From Ovis canadensis (lineage: Eukaryota > Chordata > Mammalia > Artiodactyla > Bovidae), in the NCBI RefSeq assembly GCF_042477335.2, contig NC_091263.1:16837501-16901500 (forward strand): 64,000 nt of DNA. The letters run 5' to 3'. Positions within the stretch are counted from its first letter, which is position 1. Each line of letters begins with the position of its first letter. The position numbers and the translations under genes are program-made. Of the stretch, positions 8,590 to 19,657 are shown piece after piece. Under the pieces are notes generated by a model that ran no database searches, was not told the DNA's origin, and worked only from the letters and a program-made list of their open reading frames with translations.

Positions 8590-11117
8590 AAAACATTTGA
8601 GTACTTATGCAAGAAAAGACCACCGAAGCATGGCAGAAAATTTTGGTGGCACTCTCACTTACCTTGGCCCCTTCGTTCTCTCATTGTGGCAGTGCAGTGG
8701 TCTTAAAGGCAGCAGCACACAGCCTCAGTATGGAAATCAGCCTCAGGGCGAGCAAGAGAAGATCTTGTCCCTGAGGAACTGTGCCTGTTTGTTTGGCCTG
8801 GCTGCAGTTTCTCTGGAGAACCTGTGCAAAGGAATCCTTCTCCCCCCTACACACACCATTGTTTTTTTGGCCTCACTTGGAACTCTACCAGGGCTGACTG
8901 GCCACGTGGAAGACATCTCTCCAAACACTGAAAGACAAAGAACAAGCCACTGCTGCCTGGGGCAACAGTAACAGTCTGGGAAACAACAGATACAGAAAAA
9001 ATACAGGAGGAAAATTTGAGGGGTGATTTTTGAGGGGAACACATTTTTGAAAGGTTCCCACATGTACTAGGGAATCTAGAAAGACATATGTATACCCAGG
9101 GCAGACACATGCTCAGAAAAATGCAGAGAAAGTCACATGATTTCATCATGGTTGAGCTTTATGCTGAGTGCAAGCCGGAGGTGAAGGCTAAAGCAGAGTT
9201 GAAAAATGGAGTGACTAAGGAAGGAGTGACCCAATAAGAGCCTATCTACAAAAATCTCAAGTATTTTCCCTTACTTTTTCAGCTTTCTTTCTTTTCTTGG
9301 CTTCAGGTATTTAAGGATATGTCTGTCAAACCATTAGCTGAATAGTAAGCTAAAAGAATAGAGAATTCAGAGCTTCCCATGACAAAGACTACATTCTTTA
9401 CAAAACTAGTTTAGAAAAGTCACTGAGCAAAGAGCAATCTGTAACCAACAGCAAGCAAAAACAACAACAAAAATCCCAGAAAGGGGAGAGAATTTGACTT
9501 CCAGAGTAAGCACATGATAATACTCACAGTGGCCAGTTTTCAATTCAAAATTTTGAGGCATGCACAGAAACAAGAAAATATGGCCCATTCAAACAAACAA
9601 AAAAAAATCAACAGAAACTGCATAGGCACTGAATATACAGACAAAGACTAAAACGGCTGCCTTAAGTATGCTCAAAGGGAACTAAAGATAAAGAATGCAA
9701 AGAAACCAGGAGAAAGAAATCTCACCCAATAGAGACTATTGGTAGAGAGATGAAAATTATAAAAAAGACCTGAATAGAAGTTTTGGGGTCGAAAAGTACA
9801 ATAATAGAAATTAAGAATTCATTAGAGAGGTTTAATAACAGATTTTTTTGAGAAGATAGAAAAATTCAGCAAATTTTAAGATTGCTCAACTGAAATCATC
9901 AAGTCTATGGAGCACAAAGGAAATAGGAGCTGAATAACAACAAGAGCAAAACCAGAGCTTAAGGTACCTTAAGGTACTTACTTAAGGACTCCATCAACTC
10001 CACCAGCATACACATGAGAGTCCCAACGAGAGAGGAGGCTTCCCAGGTGGCTCTGTGGTAAATGATCCTCCTGCAAATGTAAGCGATATGGGTTCAACCC
10101 GTGGGTAAGGAAGATCCCCCAGAGAAGAAAAAGACAACCCGCTCCAGCATTCTTGCCTGGGAAATCCCATGGAAAGAAGAACCTGGCAGGCTACAGTGCT
10201 TGGGGTCACAAAGAGTCAGACATGACTTAGGGACTGAGCGTATACACATGCAGAGAAAGAGGCAGAAAAAAAATATTTGAAGAAATATGCTCAAAATTTT
10301 CCTAAATTTGATAAAAGACATGAACCAACTATCCAAGAAGTTCAACAAATCTCCAGATACACAAGATGAACACAAAGAGATCCACACTGAGACACGTAAT
10401 AATCAAGCTGTTAAAAGACAAGGACAAAGAAAGAACTTTGAAAGCAGTGAGAGGAAAGCAACACTATAAACAAAAGTTTATAAACAAGGTTCATGGTTTT
10501 ATAGTTTATTTTTTCTCAACAGAATCCATGGAGGCAGTGGAAAAACATACCTAAAAGTACTGAAAGGAAAAAAATCTTTCAACCAAAAATTTCATATTTG
10601 GCAAAACTATGAAAAAATTAAGGAGAAATTAAGACATTCCCAGAGAAACAAAAAGATGAGGGAGTTCATTGCTAGTATAGACATGCCCTATACTAAAGAG
10701 TCCTTTGGTTGAAACGAAAGGTCATTAGATGGTACCTCAAAGCCATTAGAAGAAATAAAAAGCAATGGAAAAAGTAGCTACGTAGGTAAATATAAAGGGC
10801 AGTATTATTTGTTTTCACTTGTAACACTTATTTTTTAATATATGACTTAAAATTAAAGGTACAATACTATAATTATAAATATATGTAATGGATGCACATG
10901 TATTTTCTAAGTTGCAATTGGCAATAATAACAACAAAAAGGGGAAGGATGGGGATGTACAAGCGTAGAATTTTGTACACTATTGAAGTAAAGTTTGTATT
11001 AACACAAACTAGATTGTTATGTTAATTATAATCCCCAAGATAACCACTGAGGATATAATTTAAAGTATACGGAAAAGGAATGATAAAGGAATCCAAACAG
11101 TACACTACCAAATATTA
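8590..11117 (+). mobile_element. old L1M 5'/ORF1-side fragment
   Basis: The left part (8590-9260) resembles the 5' side of old mammalian L1 elements (ctcacttaccttggcccctt, tttggcctcacttggaactc, ggaatctagaaagacatatg). From about 9640, and strongly from 10250 to 11000, the sequence follows the ORF1-side consensus: agatccacactgagacacgt, aatccatggaggcagtgg, ggagaaattaagacattccc, then tatagacatgccctatacta. It has many stops and frameshifts and no intact ORF1. A Bov-tA sits at 10035-10248. The assignment of 8590-9260 is less certain than the rest. Confidence 0.72.
10035..10248 (+). mobile_element. Bov-tA SINE
   Basis: Head gaggcttcccaggtggctct, altered B-box-like gggttcaacccgtgggta, body gctccagcattcttgcctgg, end agagtcagacatgacttagg. 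It interrupts the L1M between gagtcccaacgagagag and the matching gagaaagaggcagaaaa. Confidence 0.92.
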
Positions 11118-11338
11118 TGGAGACTCAGAGAACTATAAGACACTGATGAAATAAAATGACACAAACAGATAGACAGATACACTATTCTTGGATTGGGACC
11201 TAATTAAACTAAAAAGATTTTGCACAGCAAGGTAAGCCTTGACAAAGCAAAAAGACAACCTACTGAATGGAAGAAAAGATTGGCCAATGACAGGTCTGAT
11301 AAGGGGTTAATATCCAAAATGTATACACAGTTGATCTA

Positions 11339-13477
11339 GTTCCATTCAGCTAGGTCAGTCGCTCAGTCCTGTCCGACCCCATGAATCACAGCATGCCAGG
11401 CCTCCCTGTCCATCACCAACTCCCAGAGTTCACTCAGACTCACGTCCATCGAGTCAGTGATGCCATCCAGCCATCTCATCCTCGGTCGTCCCCTTCTCCT
11501 CCTGCCCCCAATCCCTCCCAGCATCAGAGTCTTTTCCAATGAGTCAATGCTTCACATGAGGTGGCCAAAGTACTGGAGTTTCAGCTTTAGCAGCATTCCT
11601 TCCAAAGAAATCCCAGGGCTGATCCCCTTCAGAATGGACTGGTTGGACCTCCTTGCAGTCCAAGGGACTCTCAAGAGTCTTCCAACACCACAGTTCAAAG
11701 CATCAATTCTTCAGCATTCAGCCTTCTTCACATTCCAACTCACATCCATACATGACCACTGGAAAAACCATAGCCTTGACTAGACGGACCTTAGTCAGCA
11801 AAGTAATGTCTCTGCTTTTGAATATACTATCTAGGTTGGTCATAACTTTTCTTCCAAGGAGTAAGCATTTCTTGATTTCATGGCTGCAATCACCATTGGC
11901 AGTGATTTTGGAGCCCCCCAAAATAAAGTATGACACTGTTTCCACTGTTTCCCCATCTATTTCCCATGAAGTGATGGGACCAAATGCCATGATCTTCATT
12001 TTCTGAATGTTGAGATTTAGGCCAACTTTTTCACTCTCCACTTTCACTTTCATCAAGAGGCTTTTTAGTTCCTCTTCACTTTCTGCCATAAGGGTGGTGT
12101 CATCTGCATATCTGAGATTATTGATATTTCTCCCTGCAATCTTGATTCCAGCTTGTGTTTCTTCCAGTCCAGCGTTTCTCATGATGTACTCTGCATAGAA
12201 GTTAAATAAGCAGGGTGACAATACACAGCCTTGACGTACTCCTTTTCCTATTTGGAACCAGTCTGTTGTTCCATGTCCAGTTCTAACTGTTGCTTCCTGA
12301 CCTGCATACAGATTTCTCAAGAGGCAGGTCAGGTGGTCTGGTATTCCCATCTCTTTCAGAATTTTCCACAGTTTATTGTGATCCACACAGTCAAAGGCTT
12401 TGGCATAGTCAATAAAGCAGAAATAGATGTTTTTCTGGAACTCTCTTGCTTTTTCCATGATCCAGCAGATGTTGGCAATTTGATCTCTGGTTCCTCTGCC
12501 TTTTCTAAAACCAGCTTGAACATCAGGGAATTCATGGTTCACGTATTGCTGAAGCCTGGCTTGGAGAATTTTGAGCATCACTTCACTAGCATGTGAGATG
12601 AGTGCAATTGTGCGGTAGTTTGAGCATTCTTTGGCACTGCCTTTCTTTGGGATTGGGATGAAAACTGACCTTTTCCAGTTCTGTGGCCACTGCTGAGTTT
12701 TCCCAATTTGCTGGCATATTGAGTGCAGCACTTTCACAGCATCATCTTTCAGGATTTGAAATAGCTCAACTGGAATTCCATCACCTCCAATAGCTTTGTT
12801 CTTAGTGATGCTTTCTAAGGCCCACTTGACTTCACATTCCAGGATGTCTGGCTCTAGATGAGTGATCACACCATCATGATTATCTGGGTCGTGAAGATCT
12901 TTTTTGTACAGTTCTTCTGTGTATTCTTGCCATCTCTTCTTAATATCTTCTGCTTCGGTTAGGTCCAGACCATTTCTGTCCTTTATCGAGCCCATCTTTG
13001 CATGACATGTTCCCTTGGTATCTCTAATTTTCTTGAAGAGATCTCTAGTCTTTCCCATTCTGTTGTTTTCCTCTTTTCTTTGCATTGATCACTGAAGAAG
13101 GCTTTCTTATCTCTCTTTGCTCTTCTTTGGAACTCTGCATTCAGATGCTTATATCTTTCCTTTTCTCCTTTGCTTTTCACTTCTCTTCTTTTCACAGCTA
13201 TTTGTAAGGCTTCCCCAGACAGCCATTTTGCTCTTGATCCCTGCCTCCTGTACAATGTCACGAACCTCATTCCATAGTTCATCAGGCACTCTATCTATCA
13301 CATCTAGTCCCTTAAATCTATTTTTCACTTCCACTGTATAATCATAGGAGATTTGATTTAGGTCATACCTGAATAGTCTAGCAGTTTTCCCTGCTTTCTT
13401 CAATTTGAGTCTGAATTTGGCAATAAGGAGTTCATGATCTGAGCCACAGTTAGCTCCTGGTCTTGTTTTTGTTGACT
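11339..13477 (-). mobile_element. BovB LINE copy 1, 5' truncated
   Basis: Minus-strand RTE-type BovB. Its 3' end lies at left (cagtcgctcagtcctgtccg near 11356) and the body runs through the reverse transcriptase to the endonuclease-RT linker, stopping at about 13477 near gttttgttgactgt. Flanking gttgatcta (11330-11338) and gttcatcta (13478-13486) are a probable 9-bp target-site duplication with one mismatch. Full-length BovB is about 3.2 kb, so roughly a third (the endonuclease side) is missing. It inserted into an L1. Confidence 0.96.
11718..13085 (-). pseudogene. BovB reverse transcriptase, 455-residue open frame (C-terminally frameshifted)
   Basis: This is the longest open frame in the window. 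It encodes the RTE-type reverse transcriptase that would copy BovB RNA at nicked target DNA. Visible motifs in order: CSNYRTIAL (about residues 154-162), QAGFRKGRGTRDQ (190-202), motif A FIDYAKAFDCVDH (224-236), motif B GVRQGCVLSP (282-291) and motif C LRYADDTTL (324-332), so the catalytic aspartates of motif A and YADD are present. After VVMYGCE the frame shifts and stops at once, losing roughly 130 C-terminal residues. Upstream, the linker continues in other frames (to about 13500) and no endonuclease is encoded. It is a decayed LINE protein, not a host gene. Confidence 0.95.
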
Positions 13478-13508
13478 GTTCATCTAACACAACATTAAAA
13501 AAAGACAA
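13149..13508 (-). pseudogene. BovB endonuclease-RT linker remnant
   Basis: A frame of about 119 residues holds the segment downstream of the BovB endonuclease: CGSDHELLIAKFRLKLKK near its start, then RYDLNQISYDYTVEV and IDRVPDELWNEVRDIVQE. It is cut from the reverse transcriptase by a frameshift (a neighbouring frame at 12983-13282 carries the continuation). The 5' truncation of copy 1 removes everything upstream. Confidence 0.85.
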
Positions 13509-15522
13509 ACAACCTGATTAAAATATTGACAGAAGACTTGAATAGGCATTTTTAATGCCATTAATCAGAGAAATGCCAATCCAAAACCTTAATGAGATGT
13601 CACCTCACACTTCTCAGAAGAAAAAAACCACAAACAACAAATGTTGGCGAGGATGTGGAGAAGAGGGAACCCTCATACGCAGGTGAGAGTAAAAATTGGC
13701 ATAGCCGCTGTGGAAAACAGCATGACTCTTTCTCAAAACACTAAAAATAGAACTACCATATGACCTAGCAGTTCCACTCCTGAGTATATATCTGATAGAA
13801 AAGAAAACACTAATTCAAAAAGATACATGCACAGCGATGTTCATAGCAGCATTATTTACAATAGCCAAGATATGGGAACAACTTAAGTGTCTATAAATAG
13901 GTGAATGGATAAGGAAATGTATATATGCACCATGGAATATTACTCAGCCATAAAAAAGAGAAATTTTGCCGTTTGCAACAACATGGATGGACTTTGAGAG
14001 TATTATGCTAAGTGAAGTCAGTCAGATAGAAAAAGATAAATACTATATGATATTACTTATATTTGGAGTCTAAAAAATGAAACAAACTAGTGACTATAAC
14101 AAAAAGGAAACAGACTCATAGATATAGAGAACAAACTAGTGGTTATCAATGGGAAGAGGAAAGGGTGAAGGGGAAGGCAGGGGACTTAGAGGTACAAAAT
14201 ATTAGATACAAAATAAATAAGCTACAATGTAGGCAATATAGTGATGATTTTATAATAACCAAATAGAGTATAATGCTTACAAATTGTGAATCACTATATT
14301 GTACAATTGTAACGTACAATATTCTACATCAACCATGTCTCAATTAAAAAAAAATTTTTGTAATGAAACCAGAAGTTGAATCTTTGAAAAGATTGATAAA
14401 ATTAACAAAATCAACAATCCTTTAGTCAGACTAAGATAAAAAAGATACAAGATTCAAAATTACTAAAATCAGAAATGAAAATGGGGACAATACTACCAAC
14501 CTTACAGAAATAAAAAATAACTAAAAGAGAATAATGCAAACAGTGTACATCAATAAATTACATTACTTAGATGAAGTGGACATATTCCCAGAAACATCAG
14601 ACTACCAAAACTGACCCAAGGAGAAATACCTACGCAAGAAAGTGATGGAATCAGTAGTCAAAACTTTCCAAAACTCCAAGATCAGATGAATTCATTGGTG
14701 ATTACACCAAACATCAATTCTTCTGAAGCTCTTCAAAAAATGGAAGAAGAGAAAATTCTAACTTATTTTATGGGCCAACATTACCCTGATACTAAACCCA
14801 GACAAAGATATCATACGGAAAAAGAACTGACCAATATCCCTTTTGAATATAGGTGCAAAAAGGCTCAAAAAATACTACCAAACTGAATCCAGTTCAGTTC
14901 AGTTCAGTCATTCAGTCAGTGTCCAGCTCTTTGCAACCCCATGGACTGCACCACACCAGGCCTCCCTGTCCAACAGCAACTCCTGGAGTTTACTCAGATT
15001 CATGTTCATTGAGTTGGTGATGCCATCCAATCATCTCATCCTCTGTCATCACCTTCTCCTCCAACCTTTACTCTTTCCCAGCATCAGGGTATTTTCAAAT
15101 GAGTCAGTTCTTCACATCAGGTGGCCAAAGTATTGGAGTTTCAACTTTAGCATCAGTCCTTCCAATGAATATTCAGGACTGATGTCCTTTGGGATGGACT
15201 GGTTGGATCTCCTTGCAGTCCAAAGGACTCTCAAGAGTCTCCTCCAACACCACAGTTCAAAAGCATCAATTGTTCAGTGCTCAGCTTTCTTTATAGTCCA
15301 ACTCTCACATCCATACATGACTATTGGAAGAAACATAGATTTGACTAGATGAACCTTTGTTGGCAAAGTAATGTCTCTGCTTTTAAAAACGCTGTCTAGG
15401 TAGGTCATAGCTTTTCTTCCAAGGAGCAAACATCTTTTAATTTCATGGCTGCGGTCACCATCTGTAGTGATTTTGGAGCCCCAAAATATAAAACTCTCTC
15501 ACTGTTTCTACTGTTTTCCCAT

Positions 15523-16693
15523 CTATTTGCCATGAAGTGATGGGGTCAGATGCCATGATCTTTGTTTCTGAATGTTGAGTTTTAAGCCAACTTTTTCACT
15601 CTCCTCTTTCCCTTTCATCAAGAGGCTCTTTAGTTCTTCTTTGCTTTCTGCCATAAGGGTGGTGTCATCTGCATATCTGAGGTGATTGATATTTCTCCAA
15701 GCAATCTTGATTCCAGCTTGTGCTTCATCCAGCCCAGTGTTTCTCATGATGTACTCTGCATATAAGTTAAATAAGCAGGGTGACAATATACAGCCTTGAC
15801 GTACTCCTTTCCCAATTTGTAATGAGTCTGTTGTTCCATTTCCAGTTCTAACTGTTGCTTCCTGACCTGCATATAGATTTCTCAGGAGGCAGATCAGGTA
15901 GTCTGGTATTCCTATCTCTTTAGGAATTTTCCACAATTTATTGTGATCCACACAGTCAAAGGCTTTGGCATAGTCCATGAAATAGAAGTAGATGATTTTC
16001 TGGAACTCTCTTGTTTTTTCGATGATCCAATGGATGTTGGCAATTTGATCTCTGGTTCCTCTGCCTTTTCTAAAACCAGCTTGAACATCTGGAAGTTCAT
16101 GGTTCACATACTGTTGAAGCCTGGCTTGGAGAATTTCAAGCATCACTTTGCTAGTGTGTGAGATGAGTCCAATGTGCGGTAGTTGGAGCATTCTTTGGGA
16201 TTGGAATGAAAACTGACCTTTTCCAGTCCTGTGGCCACTGCTGAGTTTTCCAAATTTGCTGGCATATTGAGTGCAGCACTTTCTTAGCACCATCTTCTAG
16301 GATTTGAAATATCTCAACTGGCATTCCATCACCTCCACTAGCTTTGTTCATAGTGATGCTTTCTAAGGCCCACTTGACTTCACATTCCAGGATGTCTGGC
16401 TCTAGATGAGTGATCACACCATCATGATTATCTGGATCATGAAGATCATTTTTGTACAGTTCTTCTGTGTATTCTTGCCACCTCTTCTTAATACCTTCTG
16501 CTTCTGTTAGGTCCATACCATTTTTGTCCTTTATCGAGCCCATCTTTGCATGAAATGTACCCTTGGTATCTCTGATTTTCTTGAAGAAAAAAAAAAATAT
16601 TTCCCATTTGTTGTTTTTCTCTATTTCTTTGCATTGATCACTGAAGAAGGCTTTCTTATCTCTCCGTGCTATTCTTTGGAACTCTGCATTCAA
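15523..16693 (-). pseudogene. BovB-2 reverse transcriptase remnant in two frames
   Basis: The N-terminal part of the RT is in one frame (16151-16693, with KGTFHAKMGSIKDKNGMDL and LECEVKWALESITMNKASGG). The catalytic part is in another (15523-16293), with MDYAKAFDCVDH (motif A), GVRQGCILSPCLFNLYAEY (motif B) and LRYADDTTLMAES (motif C). The core motifs are intact but a frameshift near 16160-16290 separates the two parts, and the C-terminal region is shifted again before the 3' end. It cannot make a complete protein. Confidence 0.93.
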
Positions 16694-17039
16694 ATGGGTA
16701 TATCTTTCCTTTTCTCCTTTGCCTTTGACTTCTCTCCTTTTCTCAGCTTTTTGTAAGGCCTTCTCAGACAGCCATTTTTGCCTTTTTTAACTTCTTTTTC
16801 ATGGGGATGATCTTGATCCCTGCCTCCTGTACAATGTCATGAACCTTCGTCCATAGTTCATCGGGCACTCTGTCTATCAGATCTAATCCCCTGAATCTAT
16901 TTCTCATTTCTACTGTATAATCATAAGGGGGTTGATTTAGGTCATACCTGAATCATCTAGTGGTCTTCCCTACTTTCTTCAATTTAAGTCTGAATTTGGC
17001 AATAAGGAATTCATGATCTAAGCCACAGTCAGCTCCTGG

Positions 17040-17956
17040 CCTTGTTTTTGCTGGCTGTATAAAGCTTCTCCATCTGTGACTGCAAAGGACATAATCAATC
17101 TGATTTCAGTGTTGACCATCTTGTGATGTCCATGTATAGAGTCTTCTCTTGTGTTGGAAGACGGTGTTTGCTATGACCAGTGTGTTCTCTTGGCAAAACT
17201 CTATTAGTCTTTGCCCTGCTTCATTCTGTACTCCAAGGCCAAATTTGCCTGCTATTCCAGGTATTTCTTGACTTCCTACTTTTGCATTCCAGTCCACTGT
17301 AATGAAATGGCACCCCACTACAGTACTCTTGCCTGGAAAATCCTATGGACGGAAGAGCCTGGTATGCTGCAGTCCATGGGGTCGCTAAGAGTCCGACACG
17401 ACTGAGTGACTTCACTTTGACTTTTCACTTTCATGCATTGGAGAAGGAAATGGCAACCCACTCCAGTGTTCTTGCCTAGAGAATCCCAGGGATAGGGGAG
17501 CCTGGTGAGCTGCCATCTATGGGATCGCACAGAGTTGGACTCAACTGATGTGACTTAGCAGGAGCAGCCACTGTAATGAAAAGGACAGCTTTTTGGGGTG
17601 TTAGTTCTAGAAGGTCTTGTAGGTCTTCATAGAACCGTTCAACTTCACCTTCATCAGCATTATTGGTTAGGGCATAGACTTGGATTACTGTGATATTGAA
17701 TGGTTTGCCTTGGAAATGAACAGAGATCATTCTGTCATTTTTGAGATTGCATCCAAGTACTGCATTTTTGACTCTTTTGTTGACTATGATGGCTACTCCA
17801 TTTCTTCTAAGGGATTCTTGCCCACAGTAGTAGATATGATGGTCATCTGAGTTATATTAACCCATTCCAGTCTATTTTAGTTCAGTGATTCCTAAATTGT
17901 TGATGTTCACTCTTGCCATCTCCTATTTGACCACTTCCAATTTGCCTTGATTCATG
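17040..17956 (-). pseudogene. BovB-2 apurinic-type endonuclease, split by a Bov-A2
   Basis: The N-terminal endonuclease of BovB nicks target DNA to prime reverse transcription. On the minus strand it begins at about 17956 with a reading that matches the usual MNQGK-type start, passes MISVHFQGKPFNITVIQVYA (encoded around 17670-17730), and is broken at LFIT by the SINE. It resumes with VDWNAKVGSQE and ANTVFQHKRRLYTWTS (17106-17318). The DWNAKVG and GKFGLG blocks are typical of this family. Frameshifts add to the interruption. Confidence 0.9.
17308..17567 (+). mobile_element. Bov-A2 SINE (dimer) with 14-bp target-site duplication
   Basis: Two Bov-A monomers in tandem without a tRNA-like head: monomer 1 from tggcaccccactacagta to gactgagtgacttcactttg, linker gcattggagaaggaaatggc, monomer 2 to ctgatgtgacttagcagga. 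The 14-bp word ccactgtaatgaaa flanks it perfectly at 17294-17307 and 17568-17581. It disrupts the endonuclease of BovB-2, so it is younger than that element. Bov-A2 shares its 3' end with BovB, which probably mobilised it. Confidence 0.96.
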
Positions 17957-17972
17957 GACCTAACATTCCAGG

Positions 17973-18293
17973 AGATCCAACCAGTCCATTCTAAAGGAGA
18001 TCAGTCCTGGGTGTTCATTGGAAGGACTGATGCTAAAGCTGAAACTCCAATACCTTGGCCACCTGATGCAAAGGGTTGACTCATTGGAAAAGACTGTGAT
18101 GCTGGGAGGGATTGGAGGCAGGAGGAGAAGGGGACGACAGAAGATGAGATGGCTGGATGGCATCACTGACTCGATGGACATGAGTTTGAGTGAACTCTGG
18201 GAATTGGTGATGGACAGGGAGGCCTGGTGTGCTGAGATTCATGGGGTGGCAAAGAGCTGGACACAAATGAGTGACTGAATTGAACTGAACTGA
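17973..18293 (+). mobile_element. BovB 3' end in opposite orientation, nested in BovB-2
   Basis: A sense-strand BovB 3' terminus from agatccaaccagtccattct through ctggatggcatcactgactc to the tail gaattgaactgaactga. It lies between two parts of the antisense BovB-2 that are otherwise collinear (left ends cattccagg at 17972; right resumes cgcaattttg at 18294). About seven expected BovB-2 bases are missing at the right junction, and gg at the left junction is shared by both sequences. No target-site duplication is seen. Confidence 0.9.
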
Positions 18294-19459
18294 CGCAATT
18301 TTGTTCGTTTCAGCATTGGACTTTACTACCATCACCAGTCAGAACCACACCTGGGTGTTGTTTTTGTTTTGGCTCCATCTCTTCATTCTTTCTGGAGTTA
18401 TTTCTCCACTGATCTCTAGGAACGTATTAGACACCTATCGACCTGGGGACTTCATCTTTCAGTGTCCTATCTTTTTGCCTTTTCATACTGTTCACGGGGT
18501 TCTCAAGGCAAGAATACTGAATTAGTTTGCCATTCCCTTCTCCAGTGGACCACATTTTTTCAGAAATGTCCACCATGACCTGTCCATCTTGGGTGGCCCT
18601 ACATGGCATGGCTCATAGTTTTGTTGAGCTAGACAAGGCTTGGTCCATGGGATCAGATTGGTTAGTTTTCTGTGATTTTGGTTTTCAGTCTGTCTGCCCT
18701 CTGATGGAGAAGGATAAGAAGCATATGGAAACTGAATCCAGTAACATGCTAAAAGGATTATCCACCATGACCAACCAGGATTTATCTCACAATGCAAGGG
18801 TGGTTCCACATATGAAAATCAATCATGTAATACATTAATCAATTTAATTAATCAAATTATGGAAATACACACAAACAAAATCATCCTAATTGAAGCAGAA
18901 AAAACTTTTGACAAAATTGAAAACCCCTTCATGATGATAACACTCAATTCAGAAATAGTAGAGAATTTCCTCAAAATGAAAAAAGGTATATATAAAAAAA
19001 CCCACAGCTAACATAATCAATGGTAAAAAGCTGAGAAATATTCCCCATTTAGATCAAGACATTGATGTTCACTCTTACCACTTCTATTAAACATGAAAAT
19101 GAAAGTTCTAGCCAGAACAATTAGACAAGAAAAAGATATACAAGGCATCTAAATGAGAAAGGAAGAGGTTTAGCTGTCCCTATTCACAGGTGACATGATC
19201 TTATATTTAGAAAAATCCTAAAAATTTCATTAAAAAATTATTAAAGGTAATAAATTCAGCAGGAAACAAAGTCAATACAGAAAAATCAGTTGTATGCTAG
19301 CAATGAACAATCTAAAAATGAAATTTAAAAATTCTATTTATAGAGCATCAAAACTAATAAAATACTTAAGAATAAATTAACAAAGAGACAAATCATTATA
19401 CACTGAAAACTATAAAACATTACTGAAAGAAATTTAAGAGGATCTAAGTAAACAGACAT

Positions 19460-19657
19460 TTGCTATTCATGGTTGGAAGACTTAATGTTGTTCAGATGGC
19501 AGTACTCACCAAAGTGTTGTACAGATTCAGTGTGATATCTATCAATATCCTAGTTTGTTTTGCAGAAATAGAAATGCTGATCCTAAGATATATGGAATTG
19601 CAAGGAGCCCCAAATATCCAAACAAGACCTTGTAAAAGAACAAAGTTGGAGAACTAG
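19460..19657 (+). pseudogene. L1M ORF2 remnant
   Basis: A 65-residue frame whose GRLNVVQMAVLTKVLYRF resembles the L1 ORF2 stretch after the reverse transcriptase. It is a fragment of the L1M at 14364-20935 and ends by frameshift and stop on both sides. Confidence 0.8.

Larger units (their letters stand above)
11118..14363 (+). mobile_element. artiodactyl L1 (ORF2 end and 3' UTR), split by BovB-1
   Basis: ORF2-type sequence starts near 11118 (gagaactataagacactgat). It jumps by internal deletion to gggacctaattaaactaaaa at about 11197 and reaches the BovB insertion at 11339. It resumes after 13478 (aaaaaaagacaaacaacc, tggcgaggatgtggagaaga, tatgacctagcagttccact, aatattactcagccataaaa) and ends in an A-rich tail at 14345-14360. 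Only the C-terminal part of ORF2 is represented, and it is frameshifted. Confidence 0.9.
14891..18728 (-). mobile_element. BovB LINE copy 2, near full length, with two nested insertions
   Basis: A minus-strand BovB from its 3' tail (repeated gttca at 14892-14908) to its 5' side near 18728. Excluding the Bov-A2 at 17308-17567 with its duplicated target and the inverted BovB piece at 17973-18293, about 3.24 kb of BovB remains, close to the family's full length. A 14-bp word, aaactgaatccagt, lies at 14880-14893 and 18729-18742. Its last bases also fit the BovB tail, so the secure duplication is at least 11 bp. The ORF is broken by frameshifts and the insertions. Confidence 0.95.

Noticed and set aside
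12983-13508. Possible host gene encoding a basic protein
   Set aside because: The sequence is the BovB linker between endonuclease and reverse transcriptase, in shifted frames.
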